A DNA stretch of 64,000 nucleotides from assembly GCF_004137765.1 (NCBI RefSeq), contig NZ_NOIS01000003.1, positions 496,001 through 560,000 of the forward strand. The letters are read 5' to 3'. Under the pieces are notes generated by a model, which saw only the letters and a program-made list of their open reading frames with translations, had not been told where the DNA came from and ran no database searches. This document shows positions 1 through 8,679 of the stretch, piece after piece (within the stretch, counting starts at the first letter, position 1; each line of letters starts with the position of its first letter). Position numbers and translations under genes: made by a program. The stretch comes from Rothia uropygialis (GTDB taxonomy: Bacteria > Actinomycetota > Actinomycetes > Actinomycetales > Micrococcaceae).

Positions 1-576
1 GAGGTCGCGAGGGCCGCGGTCGAGGCAGGGGCGTCGGTGATCAACGACACCAGCGGGTTTGCCGACCCCGAGATGGCGTCGGCCATTGCGGATACTGGTG
101 CGCACGTCGTCGTGACCCACAGCGCCGGGAAGCCGCGCGAGGAAAAGCCAGCGGCGGCCTACTCCGACGTCGTGAGGGAGGTCCGCGAATTCCTCGCCGA
201 ACGCGTGGATCGGGCGGTGGACGCTGGGGTGCCGCGTGAGAAGATCATTATCGATCCGGGGCACGACTTGGATAAGAACACTCTCCATACGCTCGAGATC
301 ACGCGGAGGCTCGACGAGCTCGCCTCGCTCGGTCTGCCGTTGCTGGCCGCGGTGTCGAACAAGGATTTCATCGGGGAGAGCCTTGATCGGGCGCAGGGCG
401 AGCGAGTCTCCGGTTCGATCGCAGCAATGATGGCTTGTCTCGAACGTGGGGCGCGGATTGTCCGGATGCACGACGTCGCCGCGGCCGTAGACGCGGCCCG
501 CATGTACGAGGCGATTCGCGGTTGGCGGGCACCCGTGCGCGTCGAGCACAACGCCTGGCCAGAAGGAAATGTATGA
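1..576 (+). CDS. folP: Dihydropteroate synthase, 3' part (partial)
   Basis: This makes dihydropteroate from p-aminobenzoate and the pterin pyrophosphate in cytosolic folate synthesis. The reading frame is open from base 1, so the 5' end lies outside the window. Visible family features are the INDTSG segment near the left edge, the IIIDPGHD stretch (residue ~80 of the visible part), the substrate-loop AAVSNKDFIGE, and the C-terminal RIVRMHDV. In the family these carry the Asn/Asp pterin ligands, the lysine and the terminal R-x-H anion site. The stop overlaps the next start (ATGA), so the two genes are translationally coupled. Identification is firm. Confidence 0.93.
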   Translation, partial: EVARAAVEAGASVINDTSGFADPEMASAIADTGAHVVVTHSAGKPREEKPAAAYSDVVREVREFLAERVDRAVDAGVPREKIIIDPGHDLDKNTLHTLEITRRLDELASLGLPLLAAVSNKDFIGESLDRAQGERVSGSIAAMMACLERGARIVRMHDVAAAVDAARMYEAIRGWRAPVRVEHNAWPEGNV

Positions 577-1325
577 GCATGGATCAGATCTTCCCGACCC
601 CGATCGAGTCACTGACCGACGAGCAGATCCTCTCCGTCTACTCACCCGGAAGCGGGCACGACGGCGCGTGGTTGCGCATGAACTTCGTCGCGAGTCTGGA
701 CGGCGCGGTCGCGGTCAACGGGGTCTCGGGAAGCCTCGGAGGCCCTGGCGATTCCCGCGTCTTCGATCTTCTTCGGTACCTCGCGGACGTGGTGCTGGTG
801 GGAGCGGGAACCGTCCGTACCGAAGGCTACGGTGCGATGGTTCTTCCGGAGAAAGCCGCCGCCTGGCGAAAGGCCCACGGGCTCTCCGCGCAACCCGTAT
901 TCGCCCTCGTCAGCGGGTCCGCGGCACTGTCGCCGGACTCCGGGGTGTTCACCGAAGCACCGGTGCGGCCCATCGTGTACGTTTCTGCGCAGGCCGACGC
1001 AGCCCACCGCGACGCGCTCGCGGACGTGGCGGACGTCGTCATCTCCTCCGCCGACGGGGGGTTCTCTGTGGACCCGAACGCAGTCCGGGCTGACCTGGTT
1101 GCGCGAGGTCTGCATCGTATTCACAGTGAAGGCGGGCCGGAACTGTTCGGATCCTTTCTTCAGGCCGGGGCGGTGGACGAATTGTGTCTGACGATCGCCC
1201 CGAAGCTCCTCGCCGGAACGGCCAGGCGCATAGCCGCATCCGCGGAATTCGCACCGACGCACCTCTCACTGGCTTCGATCCTGCGTTCAGGGGATGAGCT
1301 GCTGCTGAGGTATATACGCAATTGA
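573..1325 (+). CDS. RibD C-terminal-like pyrimidine reductase family protein
   Basis: A 250-residue protein of the RibD C-terminal/dihydrofolate-reductase-like fold, NADPH-dependent. Support comes from the N-terminal LRMNFVASLDGAVAVNG, the nucleotide-site DVVLVGAGTVRTEGYG, and the GLHRIHSEGGPELF and ELCLTIAPKLLAG segments. I chose the ATG at 573 because it overlaps the folP stop; the frame is open further upstream but that would intrude deep into folP. Actinobacteria often carry this stand-alone protein beside folP, and its physiological substrate is not known to me. It need not be riboflavin synthesis, since no deaminase domain is present. Confidence 0.85.
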   Translation: MSMDQIFPTPIESLTDEQILSVYSPGSGHDGAWLRMNFVASLDGAVAVNGVSGSLGGPGDSRVFDLLRYLADVVLVGAGTVRTEGYGAMVLPEKAAAWRKAHGLSAQPVFALVSGSAALSPDSGVFTEAPVRPIVYVSAQADAAHRDALADVADVVISSADGGFSVDPNAVRADLVARGLHRIHSEGGPELFGSFLQAGAVDELCLTIAPKLLAGTARRIAASAEFAPTHLSLASILRSGDELLLRYIRN

Positions 1326-1414
1326 CTCTCCCGGCACCAGGGGTGGAAGGATTCGAGCGCCCGAAGTCCTCGGCAATTCGCAGCCCCACGTCCACCTGGG
1401 CCGAGGCACCGGCT

Positions 1415-3136
1415 TTAACGAGTGACCGTGAACGGCAGGACCAGCCGGGACGGATGATCCCAGTCCCGATAGACCTTATGGGTCACTGGGCGTCCCACCG
1501 GTAAATGGAAAGCATCCGGTGGTAACAGCGCGTTGTGCTCATCGGCCAGTGGCTCGGCGTTGGACAATTCTGCGGTCAGACGGTGACCCGGAAGGAAAGA
1601 GTGCGCAAAGGGGTACAAGCGAACGGCGTATTCCTCGATTTTGCCCGGTTCCACCGGAACTTCGCGAGTGTGCGGATGTACGGGCGAGCCCTCCGTACTC
1701 TGTGACCGATCCAGTTCGCGATGGGACGCCTTCAGATAACCCGTTGTGATGAGTTGTCTCTTGCCCGAAGGGGGTGTGTCCCACAGCCGAAGAATGAAAT
1801 TGGTGTCCGGTTGGTCGATTTCCACAAACAGGTATGCCGCCCCGGCTCCCATCATCTCCGTGGCTTCGGCGAAGGGTTCGGTGTTCCACGAGAGTATCTC
1901 TATCGTGTCCGTAACCGTTAGTGGGGGCTGAAAGAAGCCATCCATGTGCGCGTGCTCCACGCCCATCGGTTCGCGGTCGCTGGTCAGTTTTCCCCGCGGT
2001 CGCAGGTAGAGTGCGCGATGTACGACTTCGTGCGGGGGCCATTGCTGACCTGTCACCGTCTCGTGGGACCCTTCAACCGCAACCGTCACCGCCGGTTCGT
2101 CCATGACACCATTGTTGATTCCTTTGAGCCAGTAGTCATACCAGTGGAACATTTTCTCGTGTTCCTCGACGAAGGGTCGGGATTGCATCGGCGGGTAGGG
2201 CCCGATATCCAATTTCTTCGGTCCTTGGATCTTCTCGAAGACCTCGATCGTCGAGTCCAGCGTCCAGCCTCGACCCTGGTCCAGCTGTAACCACACGGGG
2301 ATGTCGATGTTCGGTGCAAGGGCAACGGGATTGCGCTCTTCGTACCAGGGGCCATCGAGGTGATTCATCACGATGTCGAACCACGCCTCGTGGTGCTTGG
2401 GGTAGTTCAGTAGATGCACCAGATTGGGCCAAGCGGTAATATCTGGGTCCTTGAGTCGTTCCGCGACTTTGGCTTGGATTTCTTTAGGCGAGAATTCCTC
2501 GAGCATGCGGGACTTGATGCGATCGGTAAAAGCCCAGCCCGAGTCGCCACCGCGACCTTCTCGAGCAGCGCGGGGCATGAACCACATGATTCCGCCGTGA
2601 TACGTGGTCTCGTAGAAGTCGTAATGGCCACCGGAGACGAAGATAGCTTTGAGGTGGGGCGGACGTTCTGCCGCGGCAAGTACCTGCATCGAGCCGAAAT
2701 AGGAGATACCGACCATGCCTACATTTCCATCACACCATGGCTGGTCGGCGACCCACTCGATGAAGTCGTAAGCATCCTTTCCAAGAGAGACTCCACCCGC
2801 GTTGTAATTGCCGATGTGCTCGCCCTCGGCTGTGCCGGAACCGCGCAGATCGCCAATGACGTGCGCGTAGTCCTCCTTGACGATGCGGGCTATGTCTCCG
2901 GCCTCGATGCACCCGTCCCACAATGGGCTTGGGCGTCGTTGCGGAGGGGTAGTCAGCGCCAGGGCCTGAAGTTCCTTGCCGTATGGGCTGAGAGCAACGA
3001 GGGCTGGGCGCGGCTTGGACTCCGCGCCCTCATAAAGATCCGCCGTGAGGTTTACTCCGTCTCTCATGGGAACCGTGAGGTCCTTATGGATGCGTATGTT
3101 CTCTCCGGCCACAGTCCAATTGTGCGTCTCTTGCAT
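1415..3136 (-). CDS. CocE/NonD family (S15-type) hydrolase
   Basis: A 573-residue alpha/beta hydrolase of the CocE/X-Pro dipeptidyl peptidase class, cleaving esters or amides. The nucleophile elbow GISYFGS puts the serine at about residue 145. The N-terminal VPMRDGVNLTADLY and the oxyanion-region DLRGSGTAEG are typical of the family, and the C-terminal third is the jelly-roll domain (ILRLWDTPPSG, FLPGHRLTAELS). No signal peptide is visible. The ATG at 3136 has a GAGGAACC ribosome site. It is divergent from the MBL hydrolase at 3290 across an AT-rich operator-like stretch, so it probably belongs to the adjacent catabolic island. The exact substrate is unknown. Confidence 0.88.
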   Translation of the reverse strand: MQETHNWTVAGENIRIHKDLTVPMRDGVNLTADLYEGAESKPRPALVALSPYGKELQALALTTPPQRRPSPLWDGCIEAGDIARIVKEDYAHVIGDLRGSGTAEGEHIGNYNAGGVSLGKDAYDFIEWVADQPWCDGNVGMVGISYFGSMQVLAAAERPPHLKAIFVSGGHYDFYETTYHGGIMWFMPRAAREGRGGDSGWAFTDRIKSRMLEEFSPKEIQAKVAERLKDPDITAWPNLVHLLNYPKHHEAWFDIVMNHLDGPWYEERNPVALAPNIDIPVWLQLDQGRGWTLDSTIEVFEKIQGPKKLDIGPYPPMQSRPFVEEHEKMFHWYDYWLKGINNGVMDEPAVTVAVEGSHETVTGQQWPPHEVVHRALYLRPRGKLTSDREPMGVEHAHMDGFFQPPLTVTDTIEILSWNTEPFAEATEMMGAGAAYLFVEIDQPDTNFILRLWDTPPSGKRQLITTGYLKASHRELDRSQSTEGSPVHPHTREVPVEPGKIEEYAVRLYPFAHSFLPGHRLTAELSNAEPLADEHNALLPPDAFHLPVGRPVTHKVYRDWDHPSRLVLPFTVTR

Positions 3137-3183
3137 GGTTCCTCGTTCCCTTGTGTGATCCTCCGCCGTGAAAGCAGGGTGTC

Positions 3184-3214
3184 ATTATCTAAATAATATT
3201 ATTATAATAAACCT
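3184..3214. promoter_or_regulatory. AT-rich palindromic operator candidate
   Basis: The divergent interval between the CocE hydrolase and the MBL gene holds a strongly AT-rich tract with the perfect palindrome AATAATATTATT at 3192-3203, extended by ATAATAAA. A similar tract lies at 8619-8643, upstream of the second phosphotriesterase-like gene. I infer a shared operator for the island's GntR (or LysR) regulator. Confidence 0.45.
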
Positions 3215-3289
3215 ATATCCATCAATGACTTCGACCGTTCCGGGGCGTGAGAAAGTTGCGGAAGGCTTGGTCAGTTCAGGAGTATCCGC

Positions 3290-4231
3290 ATGGAAGAACC
3301 AGTCAAAATTTATCCGATCGTCTCCCCGTGGGGGCGTTTTGGCCTTTACAGCTACTTCATCGACGCCCCTGAACCCGCAATCGTAGACACCGGGGTGGCG
3401 GCTTCACCTCGGGATGGTTTGGTGCCAAACCTCGAAGATCTCGGGCGCAGTATTGAAGACGTACGTTGGATCCTGCTGACACACGGTCATGTCGATCACC
3501 TCGGTGGTGCGGCGGCCCTCCGGGAAATGACGAGAAACCGGGCGAAGATTGTCCTCCACAGAGCAGATGTGCCCTTGTTGCGCTCGAGGGAAGCACATAT
3601 TCAGCAGTACATCGACGTGCGCCAACAGTACCTTGATGACCCCGATGGTGTTGAGGAGCAAAGGTCGATGATGGATCGTGCGATTTCCGGCGAGATCGAG
3701 CCGGACCTCTCAGTCGAAGGTGGCGAGACCATCAGTTTGGGCGATGTCGAGGTTACGGTCTATTCGATCCCGGGCCACACTGCAGGGTCGGTAGCTTACG
3801 TCGTCGAGGATTCCACTGCAGTATTCGTGGGGGACGCTGTTCAAGTTCACGGAGCCGCCAACGGTTTCCCAGGGTATGAAGATCCGAATGCGTACAAGAG
3901 AAGTCTTTTGTGCCTGCGTGACGACATCAGACCGAGGACCTTGTACCTCGGTCACCCCTACAGGACCGCGGGTGGTATCCCTTATGACATGGAGCTTGAC
4001 GCCAACCAGGCCGCCCACGCTATTCAGGAAAGCCTCGAGATCGAGGCGGGCGTGCGCAAGGCCGTCCGTCAATACCTCGAGGGTGGGCTCGTCCAGACGG
4101 ACTCGCCCTATTCGCCGTTCGAGCCCGTCGCACGTCAACTCGGCTATACCGGTGATCCTGCCCTGGAACCCTCCCCGTTCTTCACCACGATGGACGGATA
4201 CCGCCGCACATACGAGTCAGGTGAGCTGTAG
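3290..4231 (+). CDS. Metallo-beta-lactamase fold hydrolase
   Basis: A 313-residue MBL-fold metal hydrolase. Ligands are visible in order: HGHVDH at residues 65-70, PGHTAGS near 163, the bridging Asp in FVGDAV, and the last His in LYLGHPYR. The C-terminal ~80 residues are helical, as in lactonase/thioesterase-like members. The ATG has CAGGAG eight bases upstream. It is cytosolic by appearance and likely acts on a hydrolysable intermediate (thioester or lactone) of the surrounding catabolic island. It is the only plus-strand gene among the minus-strand hydrolases and is divergent from the CocE gene. Confidence 0.86.
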   Translation: MEEPVKIYPIVSPWGRFGLYSYFIDAPEPAIVDTGVAASPRDGLVPNLEDLGRSIEDVRWILLTHGHVDHLGGAAALREMTRNRAKIVLHRADVPLLRSREAHIQQYIDVRQQYLDDPDGVEEQRSMMDRAISGEIEPDLSVEGGETISLGDVEVTVYSIPGHTAGSVAYVVEDSTAVFVGDAVQVHGAANGFPGYEDPNAYKRSLLCLRDDIRPRTLYLGHPYRTAGGIPYDMELDANQAAHAIQESLEIEAGVRKAVRQYLEGGLVQTDSPYSPFEPVARQLGYTGDPALEPSPFFTTMDGYRRTYESGEL

Positions 4232-4302
4232 GTGCTATCCGCTTCGGAGCATGCGCAGTGGCTGAGCTCTCTGACTCGTTGCGGAGGCGCTAGGGCAACG
4301 TG

Positions 4303-5235
4303 TCATCCCTCTGTCAAGAAAGCGGCCGTCTCCTCGAATGCTCGGTAGAACTCCGGAATCCACGAGAAGTTTTGGACAAATCCGTGGTTGGCCCGCTCAT
4401 ATCGCGTCAGCTGTGTTCTGACACCCGCCTCCTGCAATCGACTGGCATACAATTCTCCCTCGTCTCGCAACGGATCGTATTGTGCCGTGAGCACGAGCGC
4501 CGGTGGGAGGTCTGTCAGGTCCTCGCGCTTGATCGGAGAGACCAAAGGGTCCGCGGGGTCAGCGCCCGACTCGACATAGTGAGCATTGAACGGCTTCAGG
4601 CCGGCCGTCTCCAATCCATATCCTTGTTCGTTCTCCTTCAAAGAAGCGTATCGATTGACGTCGAAATCCAGGTCGAGCGATGGGTAGTAGAGCACCTGGT
4701 GGGTGATCTTGTCGAAACCGTCATCCTGGGCTCTCGCGGCGACGGCGGCCACGAAGTTTCCGCCCGAGCTGTCGCCAGCAACTGCCAGATGCACTCCGTC
4801 CCACTCCAGCTGGTCCGTTCCGGCAGCCCAGCGAGTCACGGTGTAGCAGTCTTCCAGTCCCGCCGGATAAGCAGAGTCAGGCGCCAACCGATACCCTACC
4901 GAGATTACGGTCCACTCGGTCTCCTTGGCGAGGGCCCGAGCCACGTGATCGTGGGTTTCGAGACTGCCGGAGAAGAATGCGCCTCCGTGGAAATAGACCG
5001 TGAGTCCGCCCGGCCGAGCGCCAGTCCGCCTCTCTGGTTTGTATACTCGAACGGGGATATTCCGGCCGTCCTCTCCGATGACAGTCCGTTGCTCGACCTC
5101 ACGGACGTGGGGGCGCTGGCCGAGAGAAGGTATCTGTTGTTTCTCCTGTTCGCGCATGAACTCCGGGTCGGGAACCTCATCGGTGGCGGCAGGGATGCTT
5201 TCGAGAATCTTTGCGATCTCTGGGTGGATGCTCAT
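4303..5235 (-). CDS. Alpha/beta hydrolase, hormone-sensitive-lipase family
   Basis: A 310-residue HSL-family carboxylesterase. HGGAFFSG (83-90) forms the oxyanion hole and GDSSGGN carries the nucleophile Ser156. The acid is the Asp in TAQYDPLRDEG and the base the His in ANHGF. AAGGAG precedes the ATG. It lies just downstream of the flavin monooxygenase on the same strand, so it may end the operon running from the phosphotriesterase-like genes. The island thus has three hydrolases of different folds, which suggests an ester-containing substrate. No signal peptide is evident. Confidence 0.88.
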   Translation of the reverse strand: MSIHPEIAKILESIPAATDEVPDPEFMREQEKQQIPSLGQRPHVREVEQRTVIGEDGRNIPVRVYKPERRTGARPGGLTVYFHGGAFFSGSLETHDHVARALAKETEWTVISVGYRLAPDSAYPAGLEDCYTVTRWAAGTDQLEWDGVHLAVAGDSSGGNFVAAVAARAQDDGFDKITHQVLYYPSLDLDFDVNRYASLKENEQGYGLETAGLKPFNAHYVESGADPADPLVSPIKREDLTDLPPALVLTAQYDPLRDEGELYASRLQEAGVRTQLTRYERANHGFVQNFSWIPEFYRAFEETAAFLTEG

Positions 5236-5267
5236 GAAAACTCCTTCGGTCCTGGCGGGGCGGTAGG

Positions 5268-6374
5268 TCAGACTTGAGCCGGAAAAGCGGACTCTACGGC
5301 TTTCGCGTCCCAGCCCAAGCGGGAAACGCGTTGGAGCTCGTCGGTTACTGGTTTCCGAGCCTCCTGATAGAGACGGAGGGCTTCCGGAACCGATCCTGCC
5401 TGTTCCAACGCACTGGCTATTGCCGCAGCGTCGGCGATAGCGGAATTGGCACCCTGCCCCTGATGATGCAACATCGCATGAGCTGCGTCCCCTAGCAGTG
5501 CCACCGAATCGGTGTGCCAGGAATCCAGTGAGTTGATGTCGTAGACAGACCGGCAGGTTACCGACGACATGTCCAGATCCCGGGCCACCGCCACGATTCG
5601 GCTGTCAAAGCCCTCAAGAAGCGAAACGAGTTCTTCATTGGTGACTTCCGGTTCCCAAGCCTCCTCGTTGGACTTTGCCGTGATGTCGTAGGAGAGGTCA
5701 CCGCGATGGCGCAACGGCAGGTTGTACGCGATTGTTCCATTCTCACCCATGTAGAAGCGTGGGTTGTTATCCGTTACCAGGCCGTGGGCCCGGTCGATGG
5801 GGATCACGACTCGATATGCGTGTTCACCTGAATAGACCGGCGGTTCGGCGGAGAACAGCTGTTCGCGGATTCTCGAGCGAATGCCGTCAGCCCCGATCAC
5901 CAGGTCAGCCGAAATCTCAGAGCCATTCTCGAAACTCACCGAGGCATGGTCGCCGTGATCGGTGATGGCGTTGGCGCGGTGGCCTATGTGGACCATTCCC
6001 TCGGGAAGTGCCCCGAGCAATACGTCAATGAAATCGCCTCGATGAATGATGCGGTTGTAGTTGATCTGCTCGTAGTCCCTGAGATGTGGCCACTCTTCTT
6101 CGGCAAGGAGGGTTTTTCCGTCCGCACTGTAGATTTCCAGGTGGTCGCTGGGGGAACTGACTTTCTCAATGCCTTCGAAGATGCCCCACTTCCGGAACAG
6201 CTCGACTGTCGGGGGCCGGAGGCCGATGCCCGCACCCACCTCGAATACGGCCTTTGCTCTTTCGTAAACCGATACTTTGGCACCTAGCCGATCCAAGGCC
6301 ATGGCGGCAGACGCCCCGCCGTAACCGCCGCCGATGACGGCGATGTTCATTTCTTTCAGGTCCGAGATTTCCAT
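5268..6374 (-). CDS. FAD-dependent aromatic monooxygenase (salicylate hydroxylase-like)
   Basis: A 368-residue single-component flavoprotein hydroxylase. The FAD Rossmann motif is GGGYGGASAAMALDRLG (from residue 16). The family's DG motif appears as VIGADGIRSRIR (~160), and GDAAHAMLHHQGQGANSA binds the FAD ribityl chain. Such enzymes use NAD(P)H and O2 to hydroxylate phenolic acids. The start at 6374 has GAGGAAGG at some distance; a second in-frame ATG (MNIAV) lies eight codons in. Being in the same strand block as the P450 redox partners, it would fit ring hydroxylation after P450 dealkylation. The substrate is inferred only. Confidence 0.88.
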   Translation of the reverse strand: MEISDLKEMNIAVIGGGYGGASAAMALDRLGAKVSVYERAKAVFEVGAGIGLRPPTVELFRKWGIFEGIEKVSSPSDHLEIYSADGKTLLAEEEWPHLRDYEQINYNRIIHRGDFIDVLLGALPEGMVHIGHRANAITDHGDHASVSFENGSEISADLVIGADGIRSRIREQLFSAEPPVYSGEHAYRVVIPIDRAHGLVTDNNPRFYMGENGTIAYNLPLRHRGDLSYDITAKSNEEAWEPEVTNEELVSLLEGFDSRIVAVARDLDMSSVTCRSVYDINSLDSWHTDSVALLGDAAHAMLHHQGQGANSAIADAAAIASALEQAGSVPEALRLYQEARKPVTDELQRVSRLGWDAKAVESAFPAQV

Positions 6375-6443
6375 GCTCTAATTGCCTTCCTCGTGCCGCA
6401 CGCAGCGCTGCGGGCAGTGGTGTGTCCTGACGATGGGAGGGGG

Positions 6444-7406
6444 TTAGCCCGTGATGGTCAGGAAATCCGCCGGGTTCTCTCGCAGGAGAGTATCGATGGT
6501 CTCGTCGCCTACCCCCGATTTTTTGAGGTCGGGGATGAGGTCTTCGAAGAGGTAATTGACCGTATGGCCCTTGACTCCGGGCCAGCCGAGGGGACTGCAA
6601 TTCGCATCGGCCGATACCAGCGTCTGGGCCAAGAAACCGTTTTTGATGAACCCCAGGAGGTGGTTCAGTCTTTCCTGACGTGGACGTGCCCAGAACGGGG
6701 GGTCGTCGAGCTCGGTTTCGTACCCGAAGGTGTCGAAGCCGACGCGGCCGCCTGACTCGGCGATCATAGTGGCTGGCGTGCTGTCCGCATTGAACCCATC
6801 GTCGACATGGCCGAAGAGCACCCGGTCCAGGCTCAGGCCTTCTTCGCGGAATATGGCGATGGCCGGCTCGGCGTCGATCGCTAGGTGGGTCAAGATGGGC
6901 ACACCCGTTTGGACGGCGGCACGGGCAGCGGCCCTGTAAATTCGCTTGTCCAGATCGGTCATGCGGCCGCCCCGGCTTACGCCGACTTTGATCACCCCGG
7001 CCTTTGCACCGGTATCGCCAATACCCACGGTGATTTCGTGGAGGAACACCTCGGCAAGATACTCTACGTTAGCCTCAGCGAACCACGGCAGAGCAGTATC
7101 ACCGCCCACGAATCCTGTGCACGCCACGATATTGACGCCGGTTTTGGTCGACAGGGATTTGTAGTAGTCAACGTCTCGGCCGTTGCAGATTCCCGTAACG
7201 TCCACGAAGGTGCGTCCACCGTACTCGTAGAACTTTTGGAGCTTTGGCACGGTCTCCTGGTATCGGGTTAGCGGATCCTTCCACCATCGGGTGTCGAGCT
7301 CACTGCCCGGCATTCCGTATCCGATATGTTCGTGAACGGCCACGATCCCCAGCTCTTCGGTGGGGATGGGGCCCAGGACGGTGTTTACTTTCGACAAGAA
7401 TGTCAC
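6444..7406 (-). CDS. Phosphotriesterase-family hydrolase, metal site intact
   Basis: A 320-residue amidohydrolase-superfamily protein of the phosphotriesterase/PLL-like group. All expected binuclear-site ligands are present: H25 and H27 (VHEHIGYG), bridging lysine K140 (AGVIKVG), H174 (PILTHLA), H200 (LFGHVDDG) and D267 (VSADAN). Members hydrolyse lactones or organophosphate-type esters. The start is GTG at 7406, with no strong ribosome site. It lies immediately downstream (21 bases) of a paralogue that lacks these residues, so the two are probably co-expressed. Confidence 0.87.
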   Translation of the reverse strand: MTFLSKVNTVLGPIPTEELGIVAVHEHIGYGMPGSELDTRWWKDPLTRYQETVPKLQKFYEYGGRTFVDVTGICNGRDVDYYKSLSTKTGVNIVACTGFVGGDTALPWFAEANVEYLAEVFLHEITVGIGDTGAKAGVIKVGVSRGGRMTDLDKRIYRAAARAAVQTGVPILTHLAIDAEPAIAIFREEGLSLDRVLFGHVDDGFNADSTPATMIAESGGRVGFDTFGYETELDDPPFWARPRQERLNHLLGFIKNGFLAQTLVSADANCSPLGWPGVKGHTVNYLFEDLIPDLKKSGVGDETIDTLLRENPADFLTITG

Positions 7407-7427
7407 CTCGATTTCGGAGGGCCTGCG

Positions 7428-8420
7428 CTAGCGGGACCGAACGGCCAGCAGCTGGGCGGGATTTTCTTTGAAGAGGTTGTGTACGACGCCATCGGGCATG
7501 CCTCGGGAGGTCAGGAGGCGGGCGAAGGAGTTCGACGCGAATTCGTAGGGGATATCGCAGCCTGGCTGTCCCCTGGCTACGCCGATTGCGTTGGACGAGA
7601 GAATAATCCTGTCGCCGAATCCGGCGGTGACGAGGTGTTGCACGAGGTCGGCGCGGGCGCCGTCATCAACAAAGCGTGGATCGTTGTCGGTGCCGATGTG
7701 GTCGACGCCAATATAGGCACCGCGCTCCGCGATCCTCTTCGCATACTCCTTCTCGACCGCATCGTTGCGGTCCAATCCGCCGACCAGCACTCGATTCGCG
7801 TTCAGCCCTTCTGAGGTCAGAACCTCTAGTTCACTGAGGGGATCGGACCCGTAGCGAACGGACACTGGCACACCGGTTTCGACGCCCGCGCGGGCCGCTC
7901 CCCGGAAGAGGCTCGTCTCCGTATCGGTAATGCCTTCGGGTGCGGCGGCTACCCTCACGAGCCCGGCAGGCGCATGACGCCGGATGCGCGGGTTGACCAT
8001 TCCTTCTGTAATTTCCTGCATGAAGAGTTCCGCGAATTTGTTTGCGGGCCAGGGTTTTGGCGGGTTTGTTTGTGGCGTCAAGAAGTAGCCGCCGAGAAGT
8101 CTCTGCGGGCCCAAGCCTGTGGAAGCCACGAGATGAACGCCTGTGCTGCGCGACAAGGATTCGTAGAGAGGGAGGTCCCGACCGTGGAACATGCCGGTGG
8201 AATCCACCACGGTCCCTCCGCCTGCTGATTTGAACCGTTCGAGTTTGGTTGCGATCGTCGCAAAGATTTCGGACCTCTCGATGCTGATCTCCGGCGCATA
8301 CTCAGCACCCGGATAGATGGAGAGGAGTGATTCGTGGGTCGCAACGACGCCGAGATCAGTCGCCGGGACGGGACCGAGAACGGTGTTGACCGTCGCGGAT
8401 TGGGGGTGGGGCTCAGTCAT
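7428..8420 (-). CDS. Phosphotriesterase-family pseudoenzyme, metal ligands lost
   Basis: A 330-residue paralogue of the downstream gene, collinear over its whole length, so the fold is phosphotriesterase-like. The ligand positions are changed: H29-x-S31 instead of HxH, R156 for the bridging lysine, R189 and G215 for the two later histidines, and N277 for the catalytic Asp. Only one of six ligands remains. The reading frame is intact and the ATG has AAAGG nearby, so this is not simple decay. I infer a structural or regulatory partner of the intact enzyme, or a metal-independent function. It is first in the minus-strand run toward 4.3 kb. Confidence 0.8.
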   Translation of the reverse strand: MTEPHPQSATVNTVLGPVPATDLGVVATHESLLSIYPGAEYAPEISIERSEIFATIATKLERFKSAGGGTVVDSTGMFHGRDLPLYESLSRSTGVHLVASTGLGPQRLLGGYFLTPQTNPPKPWPANKFAELFMQEITEGMVNPRIRRHAPAGLVRVAAAPEGITDTETSLFRGAARAGVETGVPVSVRYGSDPLSELEVLTSEGLNANRVLVGGLDRNDAVEKEYAKRIAERGAYIGVDHIGTDNDPRFVDDGARADLVQHLVTAGFGDRIILSSNAIGVARGQPGCDIPYEFASNSFARLLTSRGMPDGVVHNLFKENPAQLLAVRSR

Positions 8421-8618
8421 GTACTACCTTTCGCCGTGGCGCCGCTCGATGGGGCGGCGATCTTATGCGGTGTTCCGAGAGGCAGGATTTCAGTGTTCTG
8501 CCTGGTGGTGAGGGCTCGGAGGCGGTAGGCGAGGAGAATCCGTGAACCGGAAAGCCAAACGTCCGCCCCGTCGGCCGCAGTCCACGTTCCTCATGTGTGA
8601 TGGGAGTTACTGTGACAG

Positions 8619-8643
8619 TAAATATACATATTATTATATTAAA
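8619..8643. promoter_or_regulatory. AT-rich operator candidate upstream of the phosphotriesterase pair
   Basis: In the 259-base gap between the GntR stop and the ATG at 8420 lies an AT-rich tract resembling the one at 3184-3214; both contain ATATTATTATA followed by runs of A/T. The rest of the gap shows nothing else. A shared operator for this island is inferred. Confidence 0.4.
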
Positions 8644-8679
8644 GTCAAGCCGCCCTGGGTTAGCGGGCTTCATGTGCAC

